The notes below the pieces were generated by a model. The model was not told the origin of the DNA. It did no database searches and worked only from the letters and a program-made list of their open reading frames with translations. From NCBI GenBank assembly GCA_030751095.1, contig JASMGX010000017.1, forward strand, positions 1 through 34,518: 34,518 nucleotides of DNA. Direction: 5' to 3'. Below are positions 1 through 8,174 of the stretch, piece by piece (position 1 is the first letter of the stretch; the number at the start of each line of letters is the position of its first letter). The DNA comes from Pirellulales bacterium (GTDB taxonomy: Bacteria > Planctomycetota > Planctomycetia > Pirellulales > UBA7805). The position numbers were made by a program, and so were the translations under genes.

Positions 1-75
1 CTATTCTAACACAGCGGGGCAGGCAAGGGGATAAGCGTCGATGCTCCGGTGAGAGCAAAATAGATGCTCCAACAA

Positions 76-93
76 ACCACCGGGAGAGGTGGT
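76..93 (-). terminator. Candidate intrinsic terminator for the small helical protein gene
   Basis: A perfect 6-bp inverted repeat (ACCACC / GGTGGT, 6-nt loop) lies about 40 nt past the minus-strand stop codon at 134. Read on the minus strand, the hairpin is followed by a short, imperfect T-rich stretch (TTGTTGG). The position fits a terminator, but the T-tract is poor, so the call is tentative. Confidence 0.35.
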
Positions 94-133
94 GCCGGGA
101 GAAAAAAGAATTAGAAACCGACGGCCTAAACGT

Positions 134-481
134 TTAATCAGGCAAAAGGCGTTCAGATCTTTCGACGCATTCCTGACGAAGGGCATCGAGATGATCCATC
201 AGGTCTTCCACCTTCTGGTTCTGTTCGCCGTTCTTAAAGAGCTGGCCCGTGACAGCCTGATGCGCTCTGTTCCATGTCATCCAGAGATTTAGCGTCTCGC
301 GCATTGCGACCTCATTGGTTTGACTAGCGTCATTAGATTGACCAGCGCTATCGATTTGTTCATCCAAGCGCGAGCATTCCGAAGCAAGTCGTTCAGCCTC
401 TTCGAGTTTTTGTAGCGCTGCGAGTTCATCGGGTGTCGTGGCGTTCCGTTGGACCGAGACATCCTCACGAGTTTGCGACAT
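134..481 (-). CDS. Small helical protein of unknown function (115 aa)
   Basis: I do not recognise this family. The predicted protein is soluble, rich in Glu, Gln, Asp and Ala, and has no signal peptide or membrane segment. It looks like two long amphipathic helices: roughly residues 18-45 (DELAALQKLEEAERLASE...) and 60-112. That would suit a small coiled-coil or oligomerising protein. The ATG at 481 was chosen because AGGAG lies just upstream on the minus strand; a longer reading to 595 adds a basic, low-complexity N-terminus with no ribosome site. It stands alone, with a candidate terminator downstream and a long gene-free gap upstream. Two Cys residues (about 36 and 103) show no metal-site pattern. 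Reality of the gene is likely; function is unknown. Confidence 0.6.
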   Translation of the reverse strand: MSQTREDVSVQRNATTPDELAALQKLEEAERLASECSRLDEQIDSAGQSNDASQTNEVAMRETLNLWMTWNRAHQAVTGQLFKNGEQNQKVEDLMDHLDALRQECVERSERLLPD

Positions 482-1105
482 TGGGCTCCTCCCAAATGCA
501 ATGGTACATGCTCGAGCGGTTTGGGGAGCAGGTGTCAGGCGGGTTCGACAAGGTGGGTAGCGTTTTGCTCTTTTTAGCGGCTTCCTCTGCCACATCCGTT
601 CGATTCAAAGCGCGAAGTGTATGCTAGCGTTCGGTGAAATGTCAATGTCAATCTCACCAAAATCGCCATTTTGTATGCGATGCTTCTCTACCAAATGGAG
701 CTGCCACCACCTACAAGATAAGAGAGTCCAGTTTATAATGTATTGCGCCACTTGCCAAAGAGCATACAAAGTGCCATTGGGATTTATTGATGTGTTGATT
801 GGACCTTTTAACACAAGCGCTCAGCAGTCACCGCTCCGCCGGGTAGTGAAGTCTTTGCCCGTGAATGTCTGACTTGTGTTTGGCTGAGTAAAGGGCTAAA
901 AAACCGCAAGTTAAGCGACATTTCCCCTGTATGGCCTTGTGGAAGGTTTGAAAAATAAACGCAAAACGGCTAGCCTGAGACACTCTAACGGGAGTAGCGA
1001 TAGCACTGCTCGTGATTATCTTCTGCGAAGTAGATTCTTGGGCTGCAAGCTGCTAATACATCGATTGCCCCGCCGCGCAAGACCGCGGAGAAAGCGAAAA
1101 ATATT
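482..1105. other. Gene-free stretch of 624 bp
   Basis: The small gene (minus) and the azurin/cytochrome gene (plus) diverge from here. I see no convincing gene: the short open frames lack ribosome sites and protein-like composition. The central part (about 610-830) is visibly more AT-rich than neighbouring coding DNA and holds a TATAAT hexamer near 734 with no clear -35 partner. It presumably carries the two divergent promoters, but I cannot place them firmly. No tRNA-like cloverleaf was found by eye. Confidence 0.5.
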
Positions 1106-3076
1106 TTGTTGCGTGCCTCCACTTTGATAACCGTTGCCTGCCTCGCGGGCCTGTCGCTCTTGCTGATCTCCTCTTCGTTGGCCCGCGGCGAAGGAGCAAA
1201 CGAACGGAATGAAAATCTAAAGCCGATTTACCTTCCGGAAAATCGTGTATTCGCCGCCTATGTGCTGCGGGTTCAGTCGAACGCCGAGCTGGTTTCTCTC
1301 GAGCGGGGCGAAGCGGTTTATAGTGCACTGTTAAACCGGTACGGCATCGACCCCAAATACCGCAAAGAAGCGATCGCCGGTCTTGCCCAACTGCACGGCA
1401 GCGACCTGCCGAGTGAGTGGATAGCGGCATTAAAGAAAATAGACCGCGAACCGGTTATTCTTGACTGGAATCACGTAGAAAAAGAGCCCACAGACGAACA
1501 GACCGATGCGGTGATCGCAGATTTTGGCCACCTCCTTGCCCAAATGCCCGCTGAGCAGCTCGCTGCTCAAAGAGCAAACATCCATGCACTTGCCAGAGAG
1601 AGCAAACGGCCACTCGTCCGCAGCCTCGGCTATGCGGCCCTTGTGTCTGCCGGTGCGGGTGCGTCTGAAATCTGGGAGCTTGCCCGTAGCGAAAGGCGTA
1701 GCGACGCGGTCCGGGCCATCCCCTGGATCGAAAACTCTCAGATCCAATCGGAACTCTATACCAAATCGCGGCCGTTGTCTGACGAGGCAGCTAGCGACCA
1801 ACTACGGGCCGCTTTTTTTTACGCTCTCCCCTCGGTCCCGGGACACGATGAGGAAATTTTTGCAACCCTTCGTCCCGGCATCGAGAATGAACAGCTAAGA
1901 GATGTTGCGGTTACCGCGCTGCTCGGTCGCGATGCCAGCAAGTGGCCGGCGACGGAGCTGGCCCAACTGTGCAAGGAGTTGGTCGGCATTCTTAAAGCGA
2001 TGCCGCTCGAAGCGCGGGCGAGCAGTCGGGGGCGACGACTTGTTGAACTTGCAACTCGCACCGCGAAACGATTGCCGGATGAGAGTCGCTCCGCGCACCT
2101 GGCACGGATTTCGCAACTGAAGGTTGCCCAGCGGTTTCTCGGCACGCTCCGCGAGCAGATGGCTTTCGATAAGGAGTTCCTTGTCGTTGGTGCAGGGCAG
2201 CCGATCGAGCTCTATTTTACAAATAATGACGGGATGCCGCACAATGTCGTGATCGGCGCGACAGGATCTCTGGAGGAACTTGGCAGAGCCGCCGATCAGA
2301 TGGCAACCTCTCCCGAGGCACTTTCCAAAGGCTACCTTCCCGAATCCGACAAAGTCCTGCATCACACGCGAATGCTCGATATGGGCCAGATGCAAAAGCT
2401 GGTCTTTACCGCTCCCGATACGCCGGGCGTCTATCCCATGCTCTGCACTTTTCCCTCACACGCGATGCGGATGTATGCCGCCTTTGTGGTTACCGACGAC
2501 GTGGATGGCTGGCTCGCGAGTCAACAGAACGCCTCACGCGACAAATTATTGGGGATTGTGACCTATGACCACGATTTCGACGCGTTGGCCGCGGAGTTGG
2601 CGAAAGGTCCCCCGCAGTCCTCGTTTGCCCGCGGGCGGGCGGCATTCGAGTCCCGGTCTTGTGTGAGTTGCCACTCGGTACGCGGCAAAGGGGGCAGGGT
2701 AGGGCCGGAACTGACGGAGTTGGCCAAAGAGAACAAACCTACCGATATTCTCCGGTCGCTGCTTTTCCCGAGTGAGAAAATCGATCCCAATTTTGCCAAG
2801 GTGGAACTCGAAGATCTCGAGAGCGGCCAAATTCATCTCGGGGTCCTCATCCCCCAGGAGAATGAGAATATCCTGTATCTGGTCGATGACCCGCTCGGCA
2901 ACTGTGAGCCGAAGATTTTTAATAGAGACGAATGTGTTGTTGTCCCGCTCAAAGTCTCTCCGATGCCGGAGGAACTTTTGCGAAGGAGCAGTCCACAGGA
3001 GGTGATGGATCTTGTAGGCTATCTCTGGGCGGGTGGTGACCCGGAGCATCCGATCTATCAAGGACCCGAAAAATAA
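1106..3076 (+). CDS. Exported azurin-like blue copper / cytochrome c fusion protein (656 aa)
   Basis: The protein begins with a hydrophobic signal (about residues 7-27). An alpha-helical, HEAT-like region follows (about 65-345). A type-1 copper domain (about 355-463) has His379 in MPHN and then C447-TFPSH452-x3-M456, the same Cys/His/Met spacing as azurin. The C-terminal part (about 508-645) is a Pirellula/Verrucomicrobium-type haem-binding domain with CVSCH at 519-523 and a likely axial Met620 in SPMPEE. Family knowledge implies a periplasmic electron carrier passing electrons between copper and haem; the partner enzyme is unknown. Unlike many relatives it has no beta-propeller dehydrogenase domain. 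The start is TTG (1106, or the adjacent TTG at 1109), with GGAG about 15 nt upstream; no in-frame ATG precedes the signal peptide. The OmpH-like gene follows after 53 nt and is probably co-transcribed. Confidence 0.85.
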   Translation: MLRASTLITVACLAGLSLLLISSSLARGEGANERNENLKPIYLPENRVFAAYVLRVQSNAELVSLERGEAVYSALLNRYGIDPKYRKEAIAGLAQLHGSDLPSEWIAALKKIDREPVILDWNHVEKEPTDEQTDAVIADFGHLLAQMPAEQLAAQRANIHALARESKRPLVRSLGYAALVSAGAGASEIWELARSERRSDAVRAIPWIENSQIQSELYTKSRPLSDEAASDQLRAAFFYALPSVPGHDEEIFATLRPGIENEQLRDVAVTALLGRDASKWPATELAQLCKELVGILKAMPLEARASSRGRRLVELATRTAKRLPDESRSAHLARISQLKVAQRFLGTLREQMAFDKEFLVVGAGQPIELYFTNNDGMPHNVVIGATGSLEELGRAADQMATSPEALSKGYLPESDKVLHHTRMLDMGQMQKLVFTAPDTPGVYPMLCTFPSHAMRMYAAFVVTDDVDGWLASQQNASRDKLLGIVTYDHDFDALAAELAKGPPQSSFARGRAAFESRSCVSCHSVRGKGGRVGPELTELAKENKPTDILRSLLFPSEKIDPNFAKVELEDLESGQIHLGVLIPQENENILYLVDDPLGNCEPKIFNRDECVVVPLKVSPMPEELLRRSSPQEVMDLVGYLWAGGDPEHPIYQGPEK

Positions 3077-3129
3077 GTCGACGGCGCATCTCTCTTGCTG
3101 CGCCGCATTCTGCATGAGGATTCTGCTCA

Positions 3130-3777
3130 ATGTCTAAAATTGAAATCGTGTTCTCTTTTATGTGCGTTCTTCTGATACTCGGCTGTACTCCATCGGCAAC
3201 TCCTCCGCAATCGCAGCAAGCGTCTGCATCGCTGGCAAAGCCTCGGAGTTCTGTCGGCGTAATCGACATGCAGCGGATCATCTCTTTGATGCAGCTCGAT
3301 CGACAGGTCACCGAGAAGCGCAAGAAACTCACAGCGGAATTTGGAGTCCTTCAGAAGGGCTTGAGAGAGGCGATGGAGAAAAAACTTGCCGGATTTGGTG
3401 ACGACGTGACCAAACTCACCGAATCGCAGCGAAAAGAACTCGACGAAATGGAAATGTCCGGCCGGAATCAATTGCGGGCGAAGAACGCCGAGGCCCAGCA
3501 ATTGATCGGCGAGACACAAAAATGGATGCAGCGTGTACTCGACCAGAAGACCAAAGGTCCGATCGAGGCGATCGCCGACAAGCGAGGCTTTGACCTTGTG
3601 CTCTACAAACGGCCCGGCTCTTTTGCCTTTTCCCGCTCTGCGGTCGATATAACCGATGAGGTGATCGCCCTGGCGGGAATTGGCGCTCCATTGGATGACG
3701 GACAAAAAAATAGTCCGGCACTGCCTGAGCCAAAGAGCGATGCCCCTTCATCTGCGGTGCCAAAGAGTGCTGAATAA
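3130..3777 (+). CDS. OmpH/Skp-like periplasmic chaperone, predicted lipoprotein (215 aa)
   Basis: Residues 41-182 match the OmpH/Skp pattern: a short strand (VGVIDMQRI), long charged helices forming the chaperone tentacles (about 55-145), then a closing strand region (FDLVLY). In this family the trimer holds unfolded outer-membrane proteins in the periplasm. The N-terminus has a signal segment ending in a lipobox (I-L-G-C, Cys19), so it is probably lipid-anchored, unlike soluble E. coli Skp. The C-terminal 35 residues are a Pro/Ser/Lys-rich tail. The ATG is supported by GAGGA 9 nt upstream. It follows the copper/cytochrome gene by 53 nt and converges on the histidine kinase gene. The family call is good; the client proteins are unknown. 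Confidence 0.8.
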   Translation: MSKIEIVFSFMCVLLILGCTPSATPPQSQQASASLAKPRSSVGVIDMQRIISLMQLDRQVTEKRKKLTAEFGVLQKGLREAMEKKLAGFGDDVTKLTESQRKELDEMEMSGRNQLRAKNAEAQQLIGETQKWMQRVLDQKTKGPIEAIADKRGFDLVLYKRPGSFAFSRSAVDITDEVIALAGIGAPLDDGQKNSPALPEPKSDAPSSAVPKSAE

Positions 3778-3854
3778 ACCGCGCCACCGAATCGATCGCC
3801 CCAGGTGCGCATTGTCCCAGCGCCGACGATGTCTCTCGGTAGAGATTATGGGGA

Positions 3855-5897
3855 TTATTCGTTCGGCATCGCTACGGGTATGGCGACCTTGATCGTGGTC
3901 CCCTTGCCGACCTGGCTGCTAATGTTCGCCTTGCCGCCAAAGAGTCTGGCCCGCTCCCGGATCCCGTGGAGTCCAAAGCGGCCGGCGTCGATCTCCGTTT
4001 CCTGAAAGCCGATACCATTATCCTGAACCGTTAAATAGAGCATCTCCTCACGCTCTTCCAGATGGATACTCACCGCCGCTGCATCGCTATGCCGGTGTGC
4101 ATTGGTAAGCGCCTCCCCGACAATGCGGAAAAGATTGCCCTCGAGCATCGGATGGTAGCGATCACCGCTCGTTTTGTGGGTGAAAGTGATCTTTAAATCC
4201 CTGGCATGCTGCGATTCGGAGATCAAAAAGCGGATCGCTTCGATGATTCCTTCCTCGTCCATGACCAGGGGCCGCAGTTCGGAGATGAGGCGTCGCAAGT
4301 CGATGATGGCTCGGGTGAGTGCAGTGCCAATTGCTTGGAATTGCTCCGTTGTGTGGCTGTCTGGGGCGGGGGAAAGGTGGCTGGTGAGCGCCTCGAGAAG
4401 CATTTTGGCCCCAACCACATCTTGCACGGCCCCATCGTGGATATCGTGGCTTATTAGCTGCCTCTCCGCTTCCTGGAAATCGATCATTTTTCGCAATAGC
4501 TGATCTTCAGCGATCAATCGCTGTTCGTGTTCTCTGCGTTCGGTAACGTCAATAGCAATTCCCCCGACATACGACTCGCCGGAGGCTTTGGGAAGGAAGA
4601 ATTTGTACACCAAAAACCAAACCGGCGAGCCCTTCGTGCTGATGAGCAACTCGCCGACATGCAGGGGAGTCTGCTCCTCCAGGACTCGGCGGTCATTCTC
4701 CTGAAGCATCGCTGCGGTTTCTGGCGATGTGAGATCAAAATCGGTGACAGGCGAGTTCTCCAGATCTTCCGGGGTTGTGGGGTGGTAATCGAAGAAGTGG
4801 CGATTGCCATAGACATATTGCCCCCTGGAAGTTTTGATAAATGCGATGGCAGGTACATTGTCCATGAAGGCGCGGAAACGCGATTCGCTATGTTCGACGG
4901 CATCTCTCGCAACAGTCTCCGCGGTGATGTCCCGGAAAAAGCAGACGGCCCCTTCAAAATATCCGGGAGGATTAATGAAGGGTGTCGCACTGACGCTGAG
5001 CAAGACATCGTCAGCAGTTTCCGGGTTGCAGATATAGAGTTTATCTTCCTGAACGGTCTCGCCACGAAGTGCCCGCGACAGGGGCAATTCCTCGGCCGGA
5101 TAGAGAGTGCCATCGATTCGGAAGCAGCCGTATCCGGGTGTCCAGTTTTCCACTCCAGAGACTGGGCCGACACCGAGCATCCGCCGGGCCGCCGGATTGA
5201 AGATGACGAACTCCCCTTGCTTGTCTGATACCGTGACGCCGATATCGATGCTCTCGAGTACCGCCTCGAGAAGATTCTTTTGCGCTTCAGCTTCTCGTTG
5301 GACGATTGCGAGGGCCTCGGCGCGGCGCGCGTGTTGCTGCTCGCTCTGTTTCAGCTCTGTGATGTCGCGAACGACAAGAACCGCTCCGGCAGGTTTGCCT
5401 GAAGAATCGATAAACGGAATGGCACTGATGGAGAGGTGGATGCCTCTCGTTTGACGGGCATTTCGCAAAAACATCGGCTCGTCCCGTACCGTCTCTCCTT
5501 GGAGTGCCCGCACGAGAGGAAGTATTTCCGTAGGGTAGGTCGTGACCTCATCAGGATAAAACGCCCCGTAATGGGCGGGCCAGTTCTCCTCGCGGTCCAT
5601 GACGGGGACACCACCAATCCGCCGGCTCTCTGAATTGTAAATCAGAAAAACCCCATTTTCATCGCAAAGTGAAACGCCGACGTCCATGGTTTCCAAAACA
5701 GCCACAAGAAGACTCTTTTGTGTTTCATCATCGTGGAGTGACCGAAATATCGTCGGCTCCTCTTCGGGTGGTGCTGCTGCCGCCTTGCCTGGAAAATCTT
5801 TGTCCGGAAGCTTTTGCAAAGCGGATTTGAGCTCGGCAATACGACACTCAAGCCCTTCGATCTCGGCGGCGATCTTTTGTGCCTCGTCTGCGGCCAT
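3855..5897 (-). CDS. Triple-PAS sensor histidine kinase, HisKA_3 (NarL-partner) type (680 aa)
   Basis: No membrane segment is visible, so this is a predicted cytoplasmic sensor. A short coiled coil (about 5-32) is followed by three PAS domains (about 60-184, 204-328, 336-456). PAS1 and PAS2 resemble each other (ENW..Y/GYG, LP..RAL.GETV) and probably arose by duplication. The HisKA_3 dimerisation domain holds the H box DIHDG (likely phospho-His487). The ATPase domain has N box EALTNAHRHS (about 595-604), DNGIG (627-631) and GLHGIRER (642-649). HisKA_3 kinases normally pair with NarL/FixJ-type regulators, but none lies in this window, so it is an orphan here. The ATG at 5897 sits 2 nt after the stop of the CoA-binding gene, with a purine-rich site (GAGGGTGGA) inside that gene. 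This favours translational coupling. Confidence 0.9.
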   Translation of the reverse strand: MAADEAQKIAAEIEGLECRIAELKSALQKLPDKDFPGKAAAAPPEEEPTIFRSLHDDETQKSLLVAVLETMDVGVSLCDENGVFLIYNSESRRIGGVPVMDREENWPAHYGAFYPDEVTTYPTEILPLVRALQGETVRDEPMFLRNARQTRGIHLSISAIPFIDSSGKPAGAVLVVRDITELKQSEQQHARRAEALAIVQREAEAQKNLLEAVLESIDIGVTVSDKQGEFVIFNPAARRMLGVGPVSGVENWTPGYGCFRIDGTLYPAEELPLSRALRGETVQEDKLYICNPETADDVLLSVSATPFINPPGYFEGAVCFFRDITAETVARDAVEHSESRFRAFMDNVPAIAFIKTSRGQYVYGNRHFFDYHPTTPEDLENSPVTDFDLTSPETAAMLQENDRRVLEEQTPLHVGELLISTKGSPVWFLVYKFFLPKASGESYVGGIAIDVTERREHEQRLIAEDQLLRKMIDFQEAERQLISHDIHDGAVQDVVGAKMLLEALTSHLSPAPDSHTTEQFQAIGTALTRAIIDLRRLISELRPLVMDEEGIIEAIRFLISESQHARDLKITFTHKTSGDRYHPMLEGNLFRIVGEALTNAHRHSDAAAVSIHLEEREEMLYLTVQDNGIGFQETEIDAGRFGLHGIRERARLFGGKANISSQVGKGTTIKVAIPVAMPNE

Positions 5898-5899
5898 GG

Positions 5900-6340
5900 C
5901 TAAAATCCACCCTCTGCGTACAGGTCCGATGTAGATGGGGGCTGCGAGAGGCCCTCGGCGAGCAGCAGGCACGCATCACCGGCAATCAAATTCATTCCGA
6001 AGCGTTTGGCGATGGCAACGCCGCGCGCACTTTGGGCACCAGGCTGCATCCAGAGATGAACGATCCCCAATTCTCCAGCCTCCTCAACGATCTGTTCTGT
6101 GATCTCCGGCGGAGTGATGATCGAAATGCCATGCATCGACACCGGAAGTGACGCAAGCGTCGAATAGCCAGTGAGACCCTCGATCTCTGATGCCGTTGGG
6201 TGCACAGGGAAAACCTGTCGACCAGATTTCATGTACGCGCGGAGAACCTTGTTGCCATATTTTTCGCGGTTGGCCGATGCGCCCACCACGGCATGGGGAC
6301 TGCCGGACAAAAATCGTTCGATACGATCGTGTAGCTCCAT
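5900..6340 (-). CDS. CoA-binding domain protein, YccU-like (146 aa)
   Basis: This is a single Rossmann-type CoA-binding domain. It shows the N-terminal nucleotide loop (VVGASANREKYGNKV, about 18-32), then VFPVHP, the ITPPE segment, and the WMQPGAQS motif typical of the family, ending with GDACLLL. Stand-alone proteins of this kind resemble the CoA-binding part of succinyl-CoA synthetase and are thought to bind CoA or acyl-CoA; no reaction is firmly assigned. Length is normal. ATG at 6340 was preferred to a TTG-initiated extension to 6388, which overlaps the likely -10 element. It leads a two-gene unit with the PAS kinase, suggesting a link between CoA or acyl-CoA status and signalling; that link is inference only. 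Confidence 0.85.
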   Translation of the reverse strand: MELHDRIERFLSGSPHAVVGASANREKYGNKVLRAYMKSGRQVFPVHPTASEIEGLTGYSTLASLPVSMHGISIITPPEITEQIVEEAGELGIVHLWMQPGAQSARGVAIAKRFGMNLIAGDACLLLAEGLSQPPSTSDLYAEGGF

Positions 6341-6387
6341 GTTCGACCGCTTTCTGGGAAAAATGCTCCGATGCAATAGATGGAACA

Positions 6388-6393
6388 ATTATA
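6388..6393 (-). promoter_or_regulatory. Candidate -10 element for the CoA-binding/kinase pair
   Basis: The minus strand reads TATAAT here, 47 nt upstream of the ATG at 6340. No good -35 hexamer is visible at 16-18 nt spacing, so this is a -10-only prediction. Confidence 0.4.
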
Positions 6394-6506
6394 CGCCAAT
6401 AGAGCAAGCGATTGGAGCAGGGGGATTCCTCAGCCAAGAGCGATATATCGCGCGAGAGGCAATCCATAATCGAGCGGCTTGCACGGCACCGCTGCACCGG
6501 GTCGAG

Positions 6507-7778
6507 TCAGCGTAGAATCTTGGCGGGGCGTATCTGCTGGTTCTTATGCTCTTTCACATCCGCAGTCTGAGGAATGGGTACGTCGTGGCTGGCCGATTGG
6601 ACTGCATTGTCCGGTGGGGAAACTGGCGGTACAACTGCGGATGCGGTCTTCTCTGCCTCGCCCGTTTGGGCCGCCAGGATGTCCTCGCCGCCATCCGGAT
6701 TGGCAGGCTGAACGTCTGCATCCTCATCCTCGGAAGCGAAAAATTGACTTCGCAAGAGGGTGCCATCTGCCCCGTACCAGGACCAGTGGCCATTTGGCTT
6801 GCCGGCTAGATATGCACCAGTCGCCTTGAGATTTCCACTTTCGCCGTACCACTCATGTTTCCCCTCGGGGAGATTGCGAAGGTACTCGCCAGTGTGCGCC
6901 AGTTTTCCGTTTTCGTGATAGTAGGACCAAAGCCCCGTCCGCTCTCGGGTCCCTTTTTTGGCAGTAACGGACATGTTCACATTGCCGTCCCACCACCAGA
7001 CGTCGGTTGCAATGCGATAGCGGGGGAGCAGGTGGCTGCCCTCTGATTTGACATTGCCGTTGTCATGCGTCGAACGGTGCTCCGAAAGCAGTCGCCCAAA
7101 GCGAAATGTGTTGCTCTCCAGGAGTTCTCCTTCCGGCGACCATTCCCGGTGCTGCCCGGAGGGTATTCCCTGGTCGTATTCCGCTTCGCGAAGACGATTG
7201 CCACTCGGGTACCAGACCACCGAAGCCCCATGGAGTTTCTCTCGATCAAAAGTCCACAGGCGGACCTTTCGCTGCTCATCGTCGAGGATAGTCCATTCGC
7301 CATGGAGAAGCCCATCGGAAAACGTGGCCGTAGAGTGCAAGGGTAGCGTGAATCCCTGGCCGCTTGCGCCGAGAATTGTTTTTGCCTCGTCGCCGCGATA
7401 CGTTCGGCTCCATGTTCCATGCGGGCGGCCATCGCAAAACGTTCCGTGTGCGATCTGGTCACCCTCCGGGGTATACATCGTCCATTTACCATGATTGATC
7501 GGTTCATTATTTTGATCGCGACGAATATGGCGCTCAATCTGCACCGCGCCGGAGGGGTATCGCGTGCGAAGGACCTCTGTGAATTCGAAAATGTCGTTCT
7601 CCAAACTCTGTCCCACGAGGATAGACGCGTTGTTTTGGGGCCGAGCCGCTTTTAACACCGAGCTTTGAACAGCATTTGGTGTGTCATCATTCGTCGCAGA
7701 CGAGTCCTGCTCTGAACCGACGGCTGGAAGCGCCAATGCTAAGAGCAGAGCGAACGGAAGCGTTTTGCGAGCAAACAT
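6507..7778 (-). CDS. Secreted YwqK/MORN-2 repeat protein (423 aa)
   Basis: A clear signal peptide (about 1-22) precedes a long array of short aromatic repeats of the YwqK/MORN-2 type. Examples are HGKWTMYTPEGDQIAHGTF, HGEWTILDD, TGLWSYYHENGKLAHTGEY and NGHWSWYGADG, spanning about residues 70-345. Each repeat forms a beta-hairpin in this family. Databases often label such proteins 'toxin-antitoxin YwqK antitoxin', but nothing here supports a toxin partner, so a surface or periplasmic scaffold role is more likely. The C-terminal 75 residues are acidic, Pro/Ala-rich and presumably disordered. The start is well supported by AAAGGAG upstream of the ATG at 7778. It is probably a single-gene unit, divergent from the large dehydrogenase fusion. 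Confidence 0.8.
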   Translation of the reverse strand: MFARKTLPFALLLALALPAVGSEQDSSATNDDTPNAVQSSVLKAARPQNNASILVGQSLENDIFEFTEVLRTRYPSGAVQIERHIRRDQNNEPINHGKWTMYTPEGDQIAHGTFCDGRPHGTWSRTYRGDEAKTILGASGQGFTLPLHSTATFSDGLLHGEWTILDDEQRKVRLWTFDREKLHGASVVWYPSGNRLREAEYDQGIPSGQHREWSPEGELLESNTFRFGRLLSEHRSTHDNGNVKSEGSHLLPRYRIATDVWWWDGNVNMSVTAKKGTRERTGLWSYYHENGKLAHTGEYLRNLPEGKHEWYGESGNLKATGAYLAGKPNGHWSWYGADGTLLRSQFFASEDEDADVQPANPDGGEDILAAQTGEAEKTASAVVPPVSPPDNAVQSASHDVPIPQTADVKEHKNQQIRPAKILR

Positions 7779-8174
7779 GGCCGGCTCCTTTGATTCGGGT
7801 ATTCACCAGAGGGAGTGTGCTGCATCGCTTTCTGAATGTTGGCGGTGATGCACGATGTGTGCACCCGGTTCGAGAAAACAGGGCAACTCCTATTACTCGG
7901 CTAATCGGCATACCCCCTACGCCCGATACAACGAACTGTTTTTGCGCGAAACAGGCGGGATAACCGCAATAGGCGGTCCTTTCGAGACGACCGATATAAT
8001 CGGCACGGTCGAGTGGAATGTGGACGCAGTGGTCCTCACAGGGGCAGATGCGATCGGGATAGTGCAAGGCAGAAAAATCGCACCGCGGGCCTTTAAGAGG
8101 CGGTGCCCTTTGCCGCGTTGCCGTTATAATCTACCGACGAAATCGATTTCCCCTTGATCCACAGCCACGCCGAT
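7779..8174. other. Divergent intergenic region (396 bp)
   Basis: This stretch separates the YwqK-repeat gene (minus) from the dehydrogenase fusion (plus). Open frames of 95-126 codons occur on both strands but lack ribosome sites and recognisable protein features, so I do not call a gene. It holds the TATAAT listed separately and a 6-bp inverted repeat (TGCATC near 7821, GATGCA near 7847) that could be an operator for the minus-strand gene. Confidence 0.4.
8125..8130 (+). promoter_or_regulatory. Candidate -10 element for the dehydrogenase/transglutaminase gene
   Basis: A perfect TATAAT lies 44 nt upstream of the preferred ATG at 8175. No TTGACA-like hexamer is found at normal spacing. A transcript starting about 7 nt downstream would give a leader of roughly 38 nt. 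Confidence 0.45.

Noticed and set aside
621-872. 83-codon open frame with a C-x2-C pair (CATC)
   Set aside because: No ribosome site and no protein-like pattern; a single Cys pair in AT-rich intergenic DNA is weak evidence.
6507-7778. YwqK-repeat protein as antitoxin of a toxin-antitoxin pair
   Set aside because: It has a signal peptide and no adjacent toxin gene; the antitoxin label comes from database naming of the repeat.
7855-8157. 100-codon open frame on the plus strand, with overlapping frames on the minus strand
   Set aside because: No ribosome site, no recognisable motif, and it overlaps the TATAAT and start region of the large fusion gene; antisense frames of similar length occupy the same DNA.
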